From Paenibacillus sp. DCT19 (GTDB lineage Bacteria; Bacillota; Bacilli; Paenibacillales; Paenibacillaceae): a stretch of DNA of 64,000 nt. A model generated the notes under the pieces. The model saw only the letters and a program-made list of their open reading frames with translations. It did not search any database and was not told where the DNA came from. A program made the translations under genes and the position numbers. Location: the NCBI RefSeq assembly GCF_003268635.1, contig NZ_CP029639.1, positions 6,058,001-6,122,000 on the forward strand, given 5' to 3'. Below are positions 38,582-47,125 of the stretch, piece after piece; position 1 is the stretch's first letter, and each line of letters begins with the position of its first letter.

Positions 38582-39430
38582 TTACGCCTGTTTGCTCAGC
38601 ATCGGTCTAGCTTCAGGCTCGGTTGCCATTTTCAACTCCGGCTTCACCTCCGACTCGCTTTTACGTAGATACACCATATAGTAGGCTGCCGCGACAAACA
38701 GAGCACCGCCCGTCAGATTACCAAGCCATACCGGAATGAAGTTCATGATGTATTGCGCCCACGAATAATGCCCTTCGAAGATCGCTGCAGGAATCAAGAA
38801 CATATTCGCGACAACGTGCTGGAATCCAATCGCGACAAAGGCCATCGTAGGAAACCATATGCCGAGCACTTTACCACTCATCGTATCTGCTGCATAGCAC
38901 AACCACACTGCCAGAGCGACTAGCCAGTTACAGCCAACACCGGAGATGAAGGCTTGCAGGAATCCGTCATGCAGCTTGTGCCCCGCCATATCCACAACCT
39001 TCGCTAAGTAGACGCCCTCACTCGTTAGCCCTAATACATGACCGAACGCATAAGCCACGAAGATCGCGCCTAGAAAGTTCCCAATCGTCACCAAAGTCAG
39101 GTTCTTGAGCATACTTCTCACCGATAGTTTACGTGCGATTGTAGCTAGAGGTACAGCCATCATATTGCCAGTTAGTAGTTCTCCACCGCCGATAAGCACA
39201 AGAATAAGACCTAATGGAAAGACAGACGCACCGATTAGGTTCACCAGGCTTCCCCACTCCGCTGGAGCAGAGGCAACTACCCGAATATTTAACAGAAATC
39301 CTAGAGATATAAACGCCCCTGCCATAAAACCAAGGATAAGTACAGATAACACAGGATTGTGAGCCTTCTTAATCCCGCTCTGCACCGTGTATTGTGCAAC
39401 CTCAAGAGGTGTTTTGACCGCCATCGCCAT
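38582..39430 (-). CDS. formate/nitrite transporter family protein (FocA/NirC)
   Basis: 282 residues (an internal ATG at 39424 has better spacing from AAAGGAGAGA). FNT proteins are pentameric channels for formate, nitrite or similar anions, with six helices each. Characteristic segments are NPVLSVLILGFMAGAFISLG, GGELLTGNMM, AFISGVGCNWLVALAVWLCY and GFQHVVANMFLIPAAIF. An FNR-like site lies upstream at 39545. It sits next to a molybdopterin oxidoreductase with a formate-dehydrogenase-like fold, which suggests linked anaerobic formate metabolism (inference). Confidence 0.92.
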   Translation of the reverse strand: MAMAVKTPLEVAQYTVQSGIKKAHNPVLSVLILGFMAGAFISLGFLLNIRVVASAPAEWGSLVNLIGASVFPLGLILVLIGGGELLTGNMMAVPLATIARKLSVRSMLKNLTLVTIGNFLGAIFVAYAFGHVLGLTSEGVYLAKVVDMAGHKLHDGFLQAFISGVGCNWLVALAVWLCYAADTMSGKVLGIWFPTMAFVAIGFQHVVANMFLIPAAIFEGHYSWAQYIMNFIPVWLGNLTGGALFVAAAYYMVYLRKSESEVKPELKMATEPEARPMLSKQA

Positions 39431-39544
39431 TCTCTCCTTTGCTTCTCATATTGAATGGAACGTTCTTCAGTTCATGCCTAAGTTGTTACAGCTTCACTGT
39501 CTGAACTGTCTGATCTAATTGTATCTTGGCTGGAGATAAAACTT

Positions 39545-39560
39545 TGTGCAAATAATCACA
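39545..39560. promoter_or_regulatory. FNR-like site upstream of focA-like gene
   Basis: TGTGCAAATAATCACA matches the TGTGA-N6-TCACA pattern with one mismatch, 115 bases before the FNT gene start. It would suit anaerobic control. Confidence 0.5.
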
Positions 39561-39791
39561 AAGAATAGATGCATTTTTAGTTATTGATCGTTTTCATAAA
39601 GAAGACTCTCATTGCGTAACCTGCTTATATTCGCAGTGATCATACTTATAAATGAATAATGCATATCGAAATAAATTGCTACCGAAAACAGGATCAAAAT
39701 TAATTTTTCCAGAATATATGAATATAAAATTAGGAGACCCGTATCAGCCGAGGCTTCTTTTTAGAATTAGGGTTCGAAACATCACATCAGT

Positions 39792-39820
39792 GAGACAAGC
39801 AAGAAGTTCCATGGTACAAT
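39792..39820 (+). promoter_or_regulatory. sigma-A-like promoter of small peptide gene
   Basis: GAGACA (39792-39797), a 17-base spacer, and TACAAT (39815-39820). The predicted transcript would start near 39827 and leave about 75 nt of leader before the 47-residue peptide. Confidence 0.45.
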
Positions 39821-39900
39821 AATCCAAACGAGGGTTCAATTAAAATTGGTGGAGTTGTGGTCCGGTGTTTTTGCCTCCTAAGCAAAGGAGGTGATTGCCT

Positions 39901-40044
39901 GTGACCACAATATTGTTGGTTTTTGCATGGATCAGAGGATTGTCTGCATTAGCACGATTGGTATTAGACGTGAGGCGAGTCTATATTTTGATCAAGCGTC
40001 GGAGACGACAAGCCAAAACGAAAAAAACCACCATTCAAGGTTAG
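39901..40044 (+). CDS. small hydrophobic-basic peptide, type I toxin-like
   Basis: A 47-residue peptide from GTG 39901 with a strong AAAGGAGGTG ribosome binding site. A membrane helix (TTILLVFAWIRGLSALARLV) is followed by a highly basic tail (LIKRRRRQAKTKK), the composition of small type I toxins of Gram-positive bacteria. The ribosome binding site is sequestered: CCTCCT at 39874-39879 pairs with AGGAGG at 39886-39891. The leader segment GTTGTGGT/GGTGTT (39854-39869) is complementary to AACACCACCACAAC at 40104-40117, giving possible 5'-3' fold-back. Two terminators follow. No sequence family is recognised, so the toxin role is inference. Confidence 0.55.
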   Translation: MTTILLVFAWIRGLSALARLVLDVRRVYILIKRRRRQAKTKKTTIQG

Positions 40045-40068
40045 CCTCCTGACAGTGGTTTTTTATCG
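40020..40068. terminator. bidirectional terminator after small peptide
   Basis: AAAACCAC pairs with GTGGTTTT, flanked by T-tracts on both strands (TTTTTTAT plus, TTTTTTTCGTTTT minus). On the minus strand it could end a converging antisense RNA that overlaps the 3' end of the peptide gene. Confidence 0.6.
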
Positions 40069-40133
40069 AATATTTAATTTCTGGAGACACTTGCCGTGAT
40101 TGTAACACCACCACAACAATTTGATACTCGTCG

Positions 40134-40168
40134 GTCTTCACTGTTCCCGCAGTGAAGGCTTTTTTATT
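40134..40168 (+). terminator. second intrinsic terminator downstream of small peptide
   Basis: CTTCACTG pairs with CAGTGAAG, followed by GCTTTTTTATTTA. It would define a longer transcript that includes the segment complementary to the leader. Confidence 0.7.
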
Positions 40169-40207
40169 TACATTTTATATCGGCTGAGCTATCAGACATA
40201 ATACAAA

Positions 40208-40227
40208 ATGTAAATCATGATTTACAT
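40208..40227. promoter_or_regulatory. perfect 20-bp palindrome, candidate operator
   Basis: ATGTAAATCATGATTTACAT is perfectly self-complementary. It lies downstream of the small peptide unit and about 235 bases upstream of a short ORF. The binding protein is unknown. Confidence 0.5.
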
Positions 40228-40441
40228 CTTCATTATACTACCCATGTCAGCCCCAATTCAATCTAAAAAGTATACAAAACACTGAGTGTCCAGCGGAATC
40301 GGAATATTATGTGTATACATAATGAGGCGATTTTTTATTAATATTAAACATTTCTGTACAACAAATCAGTAATTGAGACTCGTATACCAGCGGTTTAAGT
40401 ATTTCTGTATACAAGATGACTTATAAGGAGGAATCTCAACG

Positions 40442-40540
40442 GTGATGGAACTACGTTTCCTTATGCTCATGCCTAAAGATGCGATTTTCAATCACAATAT
40501 TAGCTCTGGTGCAGCACCTATTGGGCCTAAACAAGTTTGA
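40442..40540 (+). CDS. possible 32-residue peptide
   Basis: GTG at 40442 (or ATG at 40445) follows AAGGAGG by ten bases, one of the best ribosome binding sites in this region. The product would be 32 residues (MMELRFLMLMPKDAIF, then NHNISSGAAPIGPKQV). The sequence has no recognised family. It could be a signalling or leader peptide, or not translated. Confidence 0.3.
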   Translation: MMELRFLMLMPKDAIFNHNISSGAAPIGPKQV

Positions 40541-41080
40541 ATCTATATCTTACGAACATGAGACACGCTATTTTGCCAATTCTGCACCGATCCGGTATCT
40601 TACGAACTCAGTGCACCTTATTGTTATCATTTGGAGTAGATCGGGACACTTTATGAGGCTTTTTCGCGAAATAGGGTTGCTGAGGTTCGTTACAATTCTA
40701 ATATTGCTCAAATATGGGTTATAAGCTCACCTGAGTTCGTTAGAATTTTGGAGATGAATTTAAATGGTTCGAGTTGCTACTTCTAGACCTAGACGATTCA
40801 CGTTAGTGCCCTTTAACCTAATGTTCCAATCGATTTTAAGTTATAGGAATGAAACGCTGGCGTGGTAACATTAGGAATTGTCACAGCCACTATTTTAGCT
40901 TTGATGCTGCACTTGCAGCATTCGAGGGGGGGGTTCAGGCTTTTCTCCACTAGGATACATTGTTACCAATCCAGAACAGCATTACAAAAACGCAGAAGTA
41001 AGAAATTCATCAGTAGTACATCCTACACACTATAGTTCGTCCATCTCCAGCTAATTTTGAGAATGCTGTTTCTCTCAGAA
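40541..41080. other. intergenic stretch with short dispersed motifs, no gene seen
   Basis: TTACGAAC occurs twice and GTTCGTTA twice in 40549-40755, resembling the TTCGTTA motifs at 7080-7500. A GATGCTGCA/TGCAGCAT hairpin and an eight-G run occur near 40900-40932. No convincing ORF. Confidence 0.45.
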
Positions 41081-41082
41081 CA

Positions 41083-41126
41083 ACCAAAAAGCCAGCGATT
41101 GCTCGCCAGCCTTTTGGTTTGTAAGG
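41083..41126 (-). terminator. intrinsic terminator of NADH oxidase gene
   Basis: AACCAAAAGGCTGGCGA pairs with TCGCTGGCTTTTTGGTT on the minus strand, a strong stem followed by GTTC; T-rich in its distal arm. Confidence 0.65.
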
Positions 41127-41192
41127 TTCCTTGGATTAATTCCTTGGATAGTTCCTAATTTACTTTTATGACATCCACTAATTCGAACTTGC

Positions 41193-42554
41193 TTACACCA
41201 ACGCCGGTGCTTTCACTTCAATTGGAGGTAGAGCTTGCAGTCCAGCTGTGTTCAAGAAGTTCCACGGTTTGTTGTAATGTGGCTGGAAGAAGAAATCGAT
41301 GAATGCAAGCTCATCTACCGTCATGTTGTTCTGGATGCAGACCGAGATGGTATTGATCGATTGTGTCAGATCCACCTGGGACATCACTTGTGCACCAACA
41401 ATGCGGCGAGTTGCTTGTTCATAGACCACTTTGAGCAGCAACTTCTCAGCTGTTGGCATGAACTCCGGACGGTAGCTATCCTCCAAGACGACAGCCTCAA
41501 CCACCAGACCTTCATCCGCCGCTGATACCTCCGTCATACCTGTACCGGCAATGTTTTGCTCATAAATTTTGATACCTGATGTACCCTGTGTGCCCATATA
41601 CGGTGTAGTCGGACGAACCAAGTTACGTGCTACGAGTGTTCCCATCCGTACAGCATTGGTTGCCAGTGGAATGTAAGATGCTTTACCTGTTGGGTTGTAA
41701 TGAATTGCACAGCTATCACCTGCGGCGAAGACGTCTTTCTGGCTGGTTTGCATATATTTATCTACAATGATAGCGCCGTTCGGCAGCATATCCACCTGAC
41801 CTTTGAGCAGCTCCGTATTCGGGCGGAAACCGATGCACAGGATAACGAGATCCGTTTCAAATTCACCTTTGGATGTAATAACTTTGCTCACTTTGCCATT
41901 CTCACCGGTAAATTTCTGTACCGTCTGACCCAATGCCAGCTTAATACCGCGGCTAGTCAGCGTGTCTTCGATGGCATCTGTGAACTCGGGATCAAGGTAT
42001 TTGTTCAAAATACGATCTACGCTATCAATCAAGGTAACTTCTTTACCGTTCATTTGGAAAGCCTCGACCAGCTCGACGCCAATGTAACCTGCACCTACAA
42101 CCGTGATGCGTTTGGCATCTTTGGCTTTTTCGATAATGGTATTGGAGTGGTTATAGTTTTTGCAGAGCAAGATGTTATCCATCTCAATACCTTCCAGCTT
42201 CGGAATAACCGGCCATGATCCTGTAGTGACAATGAGCTTATCGAAAGTATCTTCGAATTCTTCCCCCGTTTGCAGGTTTTTAGCCTGAAGTTTGTGATTA
42301 GCCGTATCAACGGCTGTAACTTCATGCAGCATTTTGGTTACAACGCCCAGATCGGCGAGCTGATTCGGGGAAGAGTAGAACAGTCCATCTGGATCTTTCA
42401 CCACGCCACCAACATATAGCGCAATACCACAAGATAAGAAGGAGATGTTGTCATTGCGCTCGTACACGGTGATCGTTGCGTCCGGATACAATTTGGCGGT
42501 GTTAACAATAGCTGCGGTTCCTGCGTGTGTACATCCGATAACTGCGATTTTCAT
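41193..42554 (-). CDS. nox: water-forming NADH oxidase / CoA-disulfide reductase family flavoprotein
   Basis: 453 residues. Nox enzymes use FAD to reduce O2 to water with NADH and so recycle NAD+ at low oxygen. The N-terminal FAD-binding segment is MKIAVIGCTHAGTAA, the redox-active Cys is Cys42 in SFLSCGIALYVGG, the NADH-binding Rossmann motif is ITVVGAGYIGVELVEAF, and FAAGDSCAIHYNP is the second FAD motif. The C-terminal dimerisation domain is present. An ATG with AGGAGG-like upstream sequence starts the gene. Three dyads upstream (42610, 42646, 42679) match Rex and FNR sites. Confidence 0.93.
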   Translation of the reverse strand: MKIAVIGCTHAGTAAIVNTAKLYPDATITVYERNDNISFLSCGIALYVGGVVKDPDGLFYSSPNQLADLGVVTKMLHEVTAVDTANHKLQAKNLQTGEEFEDTFDKLIVTTGSWPVIPKLEGIEMDNILLCKNYNHSNTIIEKAKDAKRITVVGAGYIGVELVEAFQMNGKEVTLIDSVDRILNKYLDPEFTDAIEDTLTSRGIKLALGQTVQKFTGENGKVSKVITSKGEFETDLVILCIGFRPNTELLKGQVDMLPNGAIIVDKYMQTSQKDVFAAGDSCAIHYNPTGKASYIPLATNAVRMGTLVARNLVRPTTPYMGTQGTSGIKIYEQNIAGTGMTEVSAADEGLVVEAVVLEDSYRPEFMPTAEKLLLKVVYEQATRRIVGAQVMSQVDLTQSINTISVCIQNNMTVDELAFIDFFFQPHYNKPWNFLNTAGLQALPPIEVKAPALV

Positions 42555-42609
42555 TTAAAATTCCTCCTTGAGTGTATGAAAAATTGTAGGATTTATAACG
42601 TTGATTAAG

Positions 42610-42627
42610 TTGTGAAATATTTCACTA
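42610..42627. promoter_or_regulatory. Rex operator
   Basis: TTGTGAAATATTTCACTA matches the Rex consensus TTGTGAAWWWWTTCACAA except at the last two or three bases. Rex senses NADH/NAD+ and represses fermentative and NADH-recycling genes; nox is a fitting target. Confidence 0.75.
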
Positions 42628-42645
42628 CTTTGTCGATACTGTTCA

Positions 42646-42661
42646 TGTGATTTATTTCACT
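42646..42661. promoter_or_regulatory. Rex/FNR-like dyad
   Basis: TGTGATTTATTTCACT is an imperfect TGTGA-N6-TCACA dyad between the other two sites. Confidence 0.5.
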
Positions 42662-42678
42662 TTATACACTCATTATAA

Positions 42679-42694
42679 TGTGATCTTTTTCACA
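42679..42694. promoter_or_regulatory. FNR/CRP-type site upstream of nox
   Basis: TGTGATCTTTTTCACA matches TGTGA-N6-TCACA exactly. A minus-strand TATAAT lies directly next to it (42673-42678). Confidence 0.65.
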
Positions 42695-42974
42695 TTGCAA
42701 TAGGTTTTTGAAAAAAAGTTGTCAAATACAGTTTAACTCGGCTTCCTGCTATTTAATACGATCCTCGTTCTTGGTACTAGCTATGCATGTGTTGCATACC
42801 TTCACGACGTTATTTTCCCCTGAAAATAAGCCCTTTATGCTCCAGTGTGATGATCTGAACTGCTTCAAAGAGGAACAGTAAATGGGTTAATTTTTACCCT
42901 CCCTTAACGTAAATTCAGGAAGGTAAATCCAATTTTTTTTCAAAAGCATAAGGTAAATGGGTTGATTTCATTAT

Positions 42975-42988
42975 AGTAAGCGCTTACA
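42975..42988. promoter_or_regulatory. cre (CcpA) site upstream of pectate lyase gene
   Basis: AGTAAGCGCTTACA matches the cre consensus at 13 of 14 positions, about 70 bases before the start. Catabolite repression is expected for a pectinase. Confidence 0.65.
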
Positions 42989-43056
42989 ATATATGCGTAT
43001 GATCCTTTATTTGGATTTTATATGATACAAATACCAAAATCACAGGAGGCGTTCAT

Positions 43057-44271
43057 TTGAAGAAACATTCAGTGCCTGCCACACTCAAATTGGTTCCCGT
43101 CGCGCTTGCCGTTGCCATGATGACAGCCGGAGTCGCTGTACCTTACGGTGCTTCTGCTGCTTCTGCTGCTTCCACTGCCCCTGCCGCTGCTCTCGATTCC
43201 CCACCCGTTACGATCAAAACCGAAGTTCTGTCCTCCAAAGCTTCAGCAGGTGTAGATGTCTCTTCTCTGCTTCATAAGTTTAGGGATTTCAGTAATTTTG
43301 CCACTGGTGATCTAGCTAAGGATACAGCCTATGCACTCAATATCGTTTCCTGGCAGATGCCGCATGGTGGATTCTACAAAGACATGGAAGAGCAATATGC
43401 AGCACCTTGGGACGGCGTGACAGCACGCTCAGGCTGGAAGGACCCAAATGGCACTGAACTGGGCACATTTGATAATGATGCTACAACATCCGAGATTCGT
43501 TTTCTGGCTGATATGTATAGCAAAACAGGAAATCCTGCCTTCAGAGACAGCGTCCGTAAAGCGGTTGGTTTTGTTTTGACCTCTCAATATCCGTCTGGAG
43601 GATGGCCACAGGTTTATCCTAAGCGAAGCAATTACTCCGACGCAGTGACTTATAATGACAATGCTATGGTACAAACGATGGTACTAATTGACGATATCGT
43701 GGAGCGAAGACAGGGATTCGACAACGATATCCTGAGCAACAGTGACCGCAATAAATTAAAGACTGCCCTTGATAAGGGTATCGATTATACCCTTAAAGCA
43801 CAGATTATCAATAACGGTCAGCCTACCGTTTGGGGTGCGCAGCATGATCCTGTGACCTATGCTCCTGTAGCAGGTAGAGCGTATGAATTGGCCTCCAAGT
43901 CGGGATCTGAATCTGTAGCCGTAACGGCCTTTCTCATGTCCAGACCCCAGACTCCGGAGATTGAACGAGCAGCCAAAGCAGCGTTGCGCTGGTTTGATAC
44001 CGTTCGGGAAAATGGAACCAAATATAATCGACAAGGACCTGTTTATTTTGAACCAGATGCGGGGAGCGTGATCTGGTACCGCTTCTATAACGTAGATGAG
44101 GATGTGCCTTTTTATGCGGATCGGGATGGATTAAAGTACATGAACATTCTGGACATCAGCGAAGAACGGCGACACGGGTATTCTTGGGCAGGAAGCTACG
44201 CGCGTAATCTGTTGAAGCTTGCTTCGGATAGCGGGTACTACCCTCTAAGCACACCTTTGCCTGGATCATAA
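43057..44271 (+). CDS. secreted pectate lyase, PL10 family
   Basis: 404 residues from TTG 43057 behind AGGAGG. A Sec signal peptide (KLVPVALAVAMMTAGVAVPY, cleaved near ASAA) is followed by an Ala/Thr/Pro-rich linker. The PL10 core is recognisable: WQMPHGGFYKDMEEQY, GTFDNDATTSEIRFLA, SQYPSGGWPQVYP, NDNAMVQTMVLIDDIV and RQGPVYFEPDAGSVIW. PL10 enzymes cleave polygalacturonate by beta-elimination with calcium. It probably acts outside the cell on plant pectin. Immediately downstream lies the 185-bp repeat array. Confidence 0.92.
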   Translation: MKKHSVPATLKLVPVALAVAMMTAGVAVPYGASAASAASTAPAAALDSPPVTIKTEVLSSKASAGVDVSSLLHKFRDFSNFATGDLAKDTAYALNIVSWQMPHGGFYKDMEEQYAAPWDGVTARSGWKDPNGTELGTFDNDATTSEIRFLADMYSKTGNPAFRDSVRKAVGFVLTSQYPSGGWPQVYPKRSNYSDAVTYNDNAMVQTMVLIDDIVERRQGFDNDILSNSDRNKLKTALDKGIDYTLKAQIINNGQPTVWGAQHDPVTYAPVAGRAYELASKSGSESVAVTAFLMSRPQTPEIERAAKAALRWFDTVRENGTKYNRQGPVYFEPDAGSVIWYRFYNVDEDVPFYADRDGLKYMNILDISEERRHGYSWAGSYARNLLKLASDSGYYPLSTPLPGS

Positions 44272-44275
44272 AGCT

Positions 44276-45255
44276 TATGCCGCTAGGCATCCTTCGTAAT
44301 CAAAAGCGGACTTTTTGAACAACCTCTTACAATCGAAGTTTACAAAGTTCGCTTTTCAGTACCAAGAAGATGGGATGAAGCTAGAAATGGAGTAGCGGAG
44401 CGTAGGTTGAGGCTACGTGAGCAACGGACATTTCGGCTGAATCCTATATTCGGCACTGATGATGCCGCTAGGCATCCTTCGTAATCAAAAGCGGACTTTT
44501 TGATCAACCTCTTACAATCGAAGTTCACAAAGTTCGCTTTTCAGTGCCAAGAAGATGGGATGAAGCTAGAAATGGAGTAGCGGAGCGTAGGTTGAGGCTA
44601 CGTGAGCAACGGACATTTCGGCTGAATCCTATATTCGACGCTGATGATGCCGTCAGGCATCTTTCGTAATCAAAAGCGGATTTTTTGATCAACCTCTTAC
44701 AATCGAAGTTCACAAAGTTCGCTTTTCAGTGCCAAGAAGATGGGATGAAGCTAGAAATGGAGTAGCGGAGCGTAGGTTGAGGCTACGTGAGCAACGGACA
44801 TTTCGGCTGAATCCTATATTCGACGCTGATGATGCCGTCAGGCATCCTTCGTAATCAAAAGCGGATTTTTTGATCAACCTCTTACAATCGAAGTTCACAA
44901 AGTTCGCTTTTCAGTGCCAAGAAGATGGGATGAAGCTAGAAATGGAGTAGCGGAGCGTAGGTTGAGGCTACGTGAGCAACGGACATTTCGGCTGAATTCC
45001 ATATTCGCTGCTGATGATGCCGCTAGGCATCTTTCGTAATCAAAAGCGGACTTTTTGAACAACCTCTTACAATCGAAGTTCACAAAGTTCGCTTTTCAGT
45101 GCCAAGAAGATGGGATGAAGCTAGAAATGGAGTAGCGGAGCGTAGGTTGAGGCTACGTGAGCAACGGACATTTCGGCTGAATCCTATATTCGACGCTGAT
45201 GATGCCGTCAGGCATCCTTCGTAATCAAAAGCGGACTTTTTGAACAACCTCTATA
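44276..45255. repeat. tandem array of family A elements, five 185-bp units plus a partial one
   Basis: Units begin (GAAGTTYACAAAGTTCGC) at 44335, 44520, 44705, 44890 and 45075; the period is exactly 185 bp. A partial right end precedes them at 44276-44334. Each unit carries the family A termini (AAAGTTCGCTTTTCAGT versus the inverted AAAAAGTCCGCTTTTGAT) and differs from its neighbours at only a few positions. Each minus-strand copy contains a 62-codon open frame (MNFDCKRLIKKSAFDY...), but there is no ribosome binding site. Confidence 0.92.
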
Positions 45256-45257
45256 AA

Positions 45258-45299
45258 ATGATAAAGGAGCCTGGTTTCTTAACAGAGACCAAGCTCCCC
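45258..45299 (-). terminator. intrinsic terminator of glutathione peroxidase gene
   Basis: On the minus strand GGAGCTTGGT pairs with ACCAGGCTCC, followed by TTTATCATTTTAT. Confidence 0.65.
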
Positions 45300-45310
45300 A
45301 CATCATGTAT

Positions 45311-45790
45311 TTAACCGAGCAGCTTCTCAATCTCTGCTGTCATGGCTTCTGGAGATTCTTTAGGCTCGTAACGACCTACAACCTCACCCTCACGATTCAC
45401 CAGGAACTTCGTGAAATTCCACTGAATCGTGTTATCTTCACCCTCACCTGGTTGCTGTTCACGAAGGTACTGGAACAATGGATGAGCGTCTTCGCCGTTA
45501 ACATCGACTTTGGCAAACACAGGGAAATTAACCCCATAGTTCACTTGGCAGAACGATTCTGCTTCCTCACTCGTGCCTGGCTCTTGCCCACCAAACTGAT
45601 TACAAGGGAAGCCCAATACAACTAGACCCTGATCGCGATAACGGTCGTATAACTTCTGCAATTCGCCGTATTGTGGAGTCAGTCCACATTTGCTGGCTGT
45701 GTTGGCAATCACCAATACTTTACCTTGATACAGATCCAGAGGTGCTTCCTGATTAGCGGTAGTTAACGCTTTGTATGAATATACGGACAT
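45311..45790 (-). CDS. bsaA: glutathione peroxidase family protein (BsaA-like)
   Basis: 159 residues, the usual length. These thiol peroxidases reduce hydroperoxides; in Firmicutes they usually take electrons from thioredoxin. The peroxidatic Cys replaces selenocysteine at residue 35 (NTASKCGLTPQY), with the Gln and Trp partners in GFPCNQFGGQEPG and IQWNFTKFLV, and the second Cys in PCNQF. The ATG at 45790 has GGGAGGAA upstream. Single gene, with its own terminator. Confidence 0.95.
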   Translation of the reverse strand: MSVYSYKALTTANQEAPLDLYQGKVLVIANTASKCGLTPQYGELQKLYDRYRDQGLVVLGFPCNQFGGQEPGTSEEAESFCQVNYGVNFPVFAKVDVNGEDAHPLFQYLREQQPGEGEDNTIQWNFTKFLVNREGEVVGRYEPKESPEAMTAEIEKLLG

Positions 45791-46026
45791 GACTGATTCC
45801 TCCCATGATTGAATTTGGTTTTGATTCTAGACATAAGCTTACCCAATCAGAACGATGTGCGCTCTTGAATAGCCTGTCTTACTAACTATTATAAACATGA
45901 ACCGTTTAATTACCAAATATCCTCAACACCTATCTGTCTGTAACCACTCGCCTTTCAATAGACTCTTCGCTATGGCAGCGTCCTACATAAAAGTTTAGTA
46001 ACAACCTCTTACAACCATCTCTAAAC

Positions 46027-46066
46027 AAAAATAAGCCACGTACAATACTGCACATGGCTTTATTCT
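46027..46066 (-). terminator. intrinsic terminator of the siderophore ATPase gene
   Basis: On the minus strand AATAAAGCCATGT pairs with ACGTGGCTTATT and is followed by TTTTGTTT. Confidence 0.65.
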
Positions 46067-46113
46067 ATAATTTATGACCTTCTATGAAGGGTCTTTAATC
46101 ATTAATTACCTGT

Positions 46114-47004
46114 TTAACTTCCCGTTGCCTGATGAACACGTTGTTCTGTACGTTCTCCAGCATGAACCATCGCACTGTTGATTACCCGTGGATCTGGTGT
46201 CGTAGATTGTTGTTGACGCTCCCCTGCAAGAGCATAAGGCAAGCAGAGAGGTACACCAGAACGTGGATCAATAACGATATCCGCTTCAATGTTGAATACT
46301 TCACGGAGTACATCCGAGTTCATAACCTCTACAGGCGAGCCTGTAGCGATTGCTTTACCCTTCTTGATTCCGATCATATGATGCGCATAACGTGAAGCAT
46401 GGTTCAAGTCATGGACAACCATCACAATGGTGCGGTTAGCTGTCGCATTAAGCTGTTCCAACAACTGTAACACCTCAAGCTGGTGAGCCATATCAAGGAA
46501 CGTTGTTGGCTCGTCCAAGAAGAGAATATCCGTTTCCTGCGCAAGTGCCATAGCGATCCAAGCGCGTTGGCGTTGTCCACCAGACAGTTGATCAATTGGA
46601 CGGTCATGGAACTCTGTCATGCCTGTTACATTAATCGCCCATTCAATCATGCGCTTGTCTTCAGCACGCATTGAACCAAAACCTTTTTGATAAGGGAATC
46701 GTCCATAAGACACCAGTTCCGTTACTGTGAGTCCTTCGGGAGCTGTAGGATTCTGTGGCAAGATCGCGAGTTGCTTCGCTACTTCACGCGTAGATTGCTT
46801 ATGAATGGACTTTCCGTCGAGCAGAACGTTACCAGCCTTAGGATTCATGATCCGAGCCATCGTTTTCAGGATCGTAGACTTTCCTGAGCCGTTGGCTCCA
46901 ACAAGTGCTGTGATTTTCCCTTGGGGAATCTGGATATTCAGATCCTCAACAATTAGTCTTTCCTCATAAGCGATATCCAGCTTAGACGTCTCCAGACGAA
47001 ACAT
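46114..47004 (-). CDS. yusV: iron-siderophore ABC transporter ATPase (YusV/FpbA-like)
   Basis: 296 residues. Walker A is GANGSGKST (about residues 37-45), the signature is LSGGQRQRAWIAMALAQ, Walker B is DILFLDEPTTFLD and the H-loop is MVVHDLNHASRYAHH. This is the FecE/FhuC group. In B. subtilis, YusV is an orphan ATPase shared by several siderophore permeases; this gene is also solitary and has a perfect Fur box upstream at 47111. The C-terminus carries an extra ~35-residue Gln/Arg-rich tail. It could power uptake for the binding protein at 21074-22108. Confidence 0.92.
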   Translation of the reverse strand: MFRLETSKLDIAYEERLIVEDLNIQIPQGKITALVGANGSGKSTILKTMARIMNPKAGNVLLDGKSIHKQSTREVAKQLAILPQNPTAPEGLTVTELVSYGRFPYQKGFGSMRAEDKRMIEWAINVTGMTEFHDRPIDQLSGGQRQRAWIAMALAQETDILFLDEPTTFLDMAHQLEVLQLLEQLNATANRTIVMVVHDLNHASRYAHHMIGIKKGKAIATGSPVEVMNSDVLREVFNIEADIVIDPRSGVPLCLPYALAGERQQQSTTPDPRVINSAMVHAGERTEQRVHQATGS

Positions 47005-47110
47005 TCGATCATCCCTCTCTCATTTATCCCGGTACCCCGGCTATCGACAACGAAAACGAAATTGTAATTCTGATTATTCCGGCGCAAAATATCTTATATA
47101 CTAAAGATAC

Positions 47111-47125
47111 TGATAATCATTATCA
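47111..47125. promoter_or_regulatory. Fur box
   Basis: TGATAATCATTATCA is a perfect match to the Bacillus Fur 7-1-7 consensus, 107 bases upstream of the siderophore ATPase start. Confidence 0.88.

Noticed and set aside
44340-45083. Four 62-codon minus-strand frames, one per array unit
   Set aside because: They repeat because the DNA unit repeats. No ribosome binding site, no family, and the solo element at 31048 does not keep the same frame intact.
44276-45255. CRISPR array
   Set aside because: The whole 185-bp unit is repeated without distinct spacers, and no cas gene is near.
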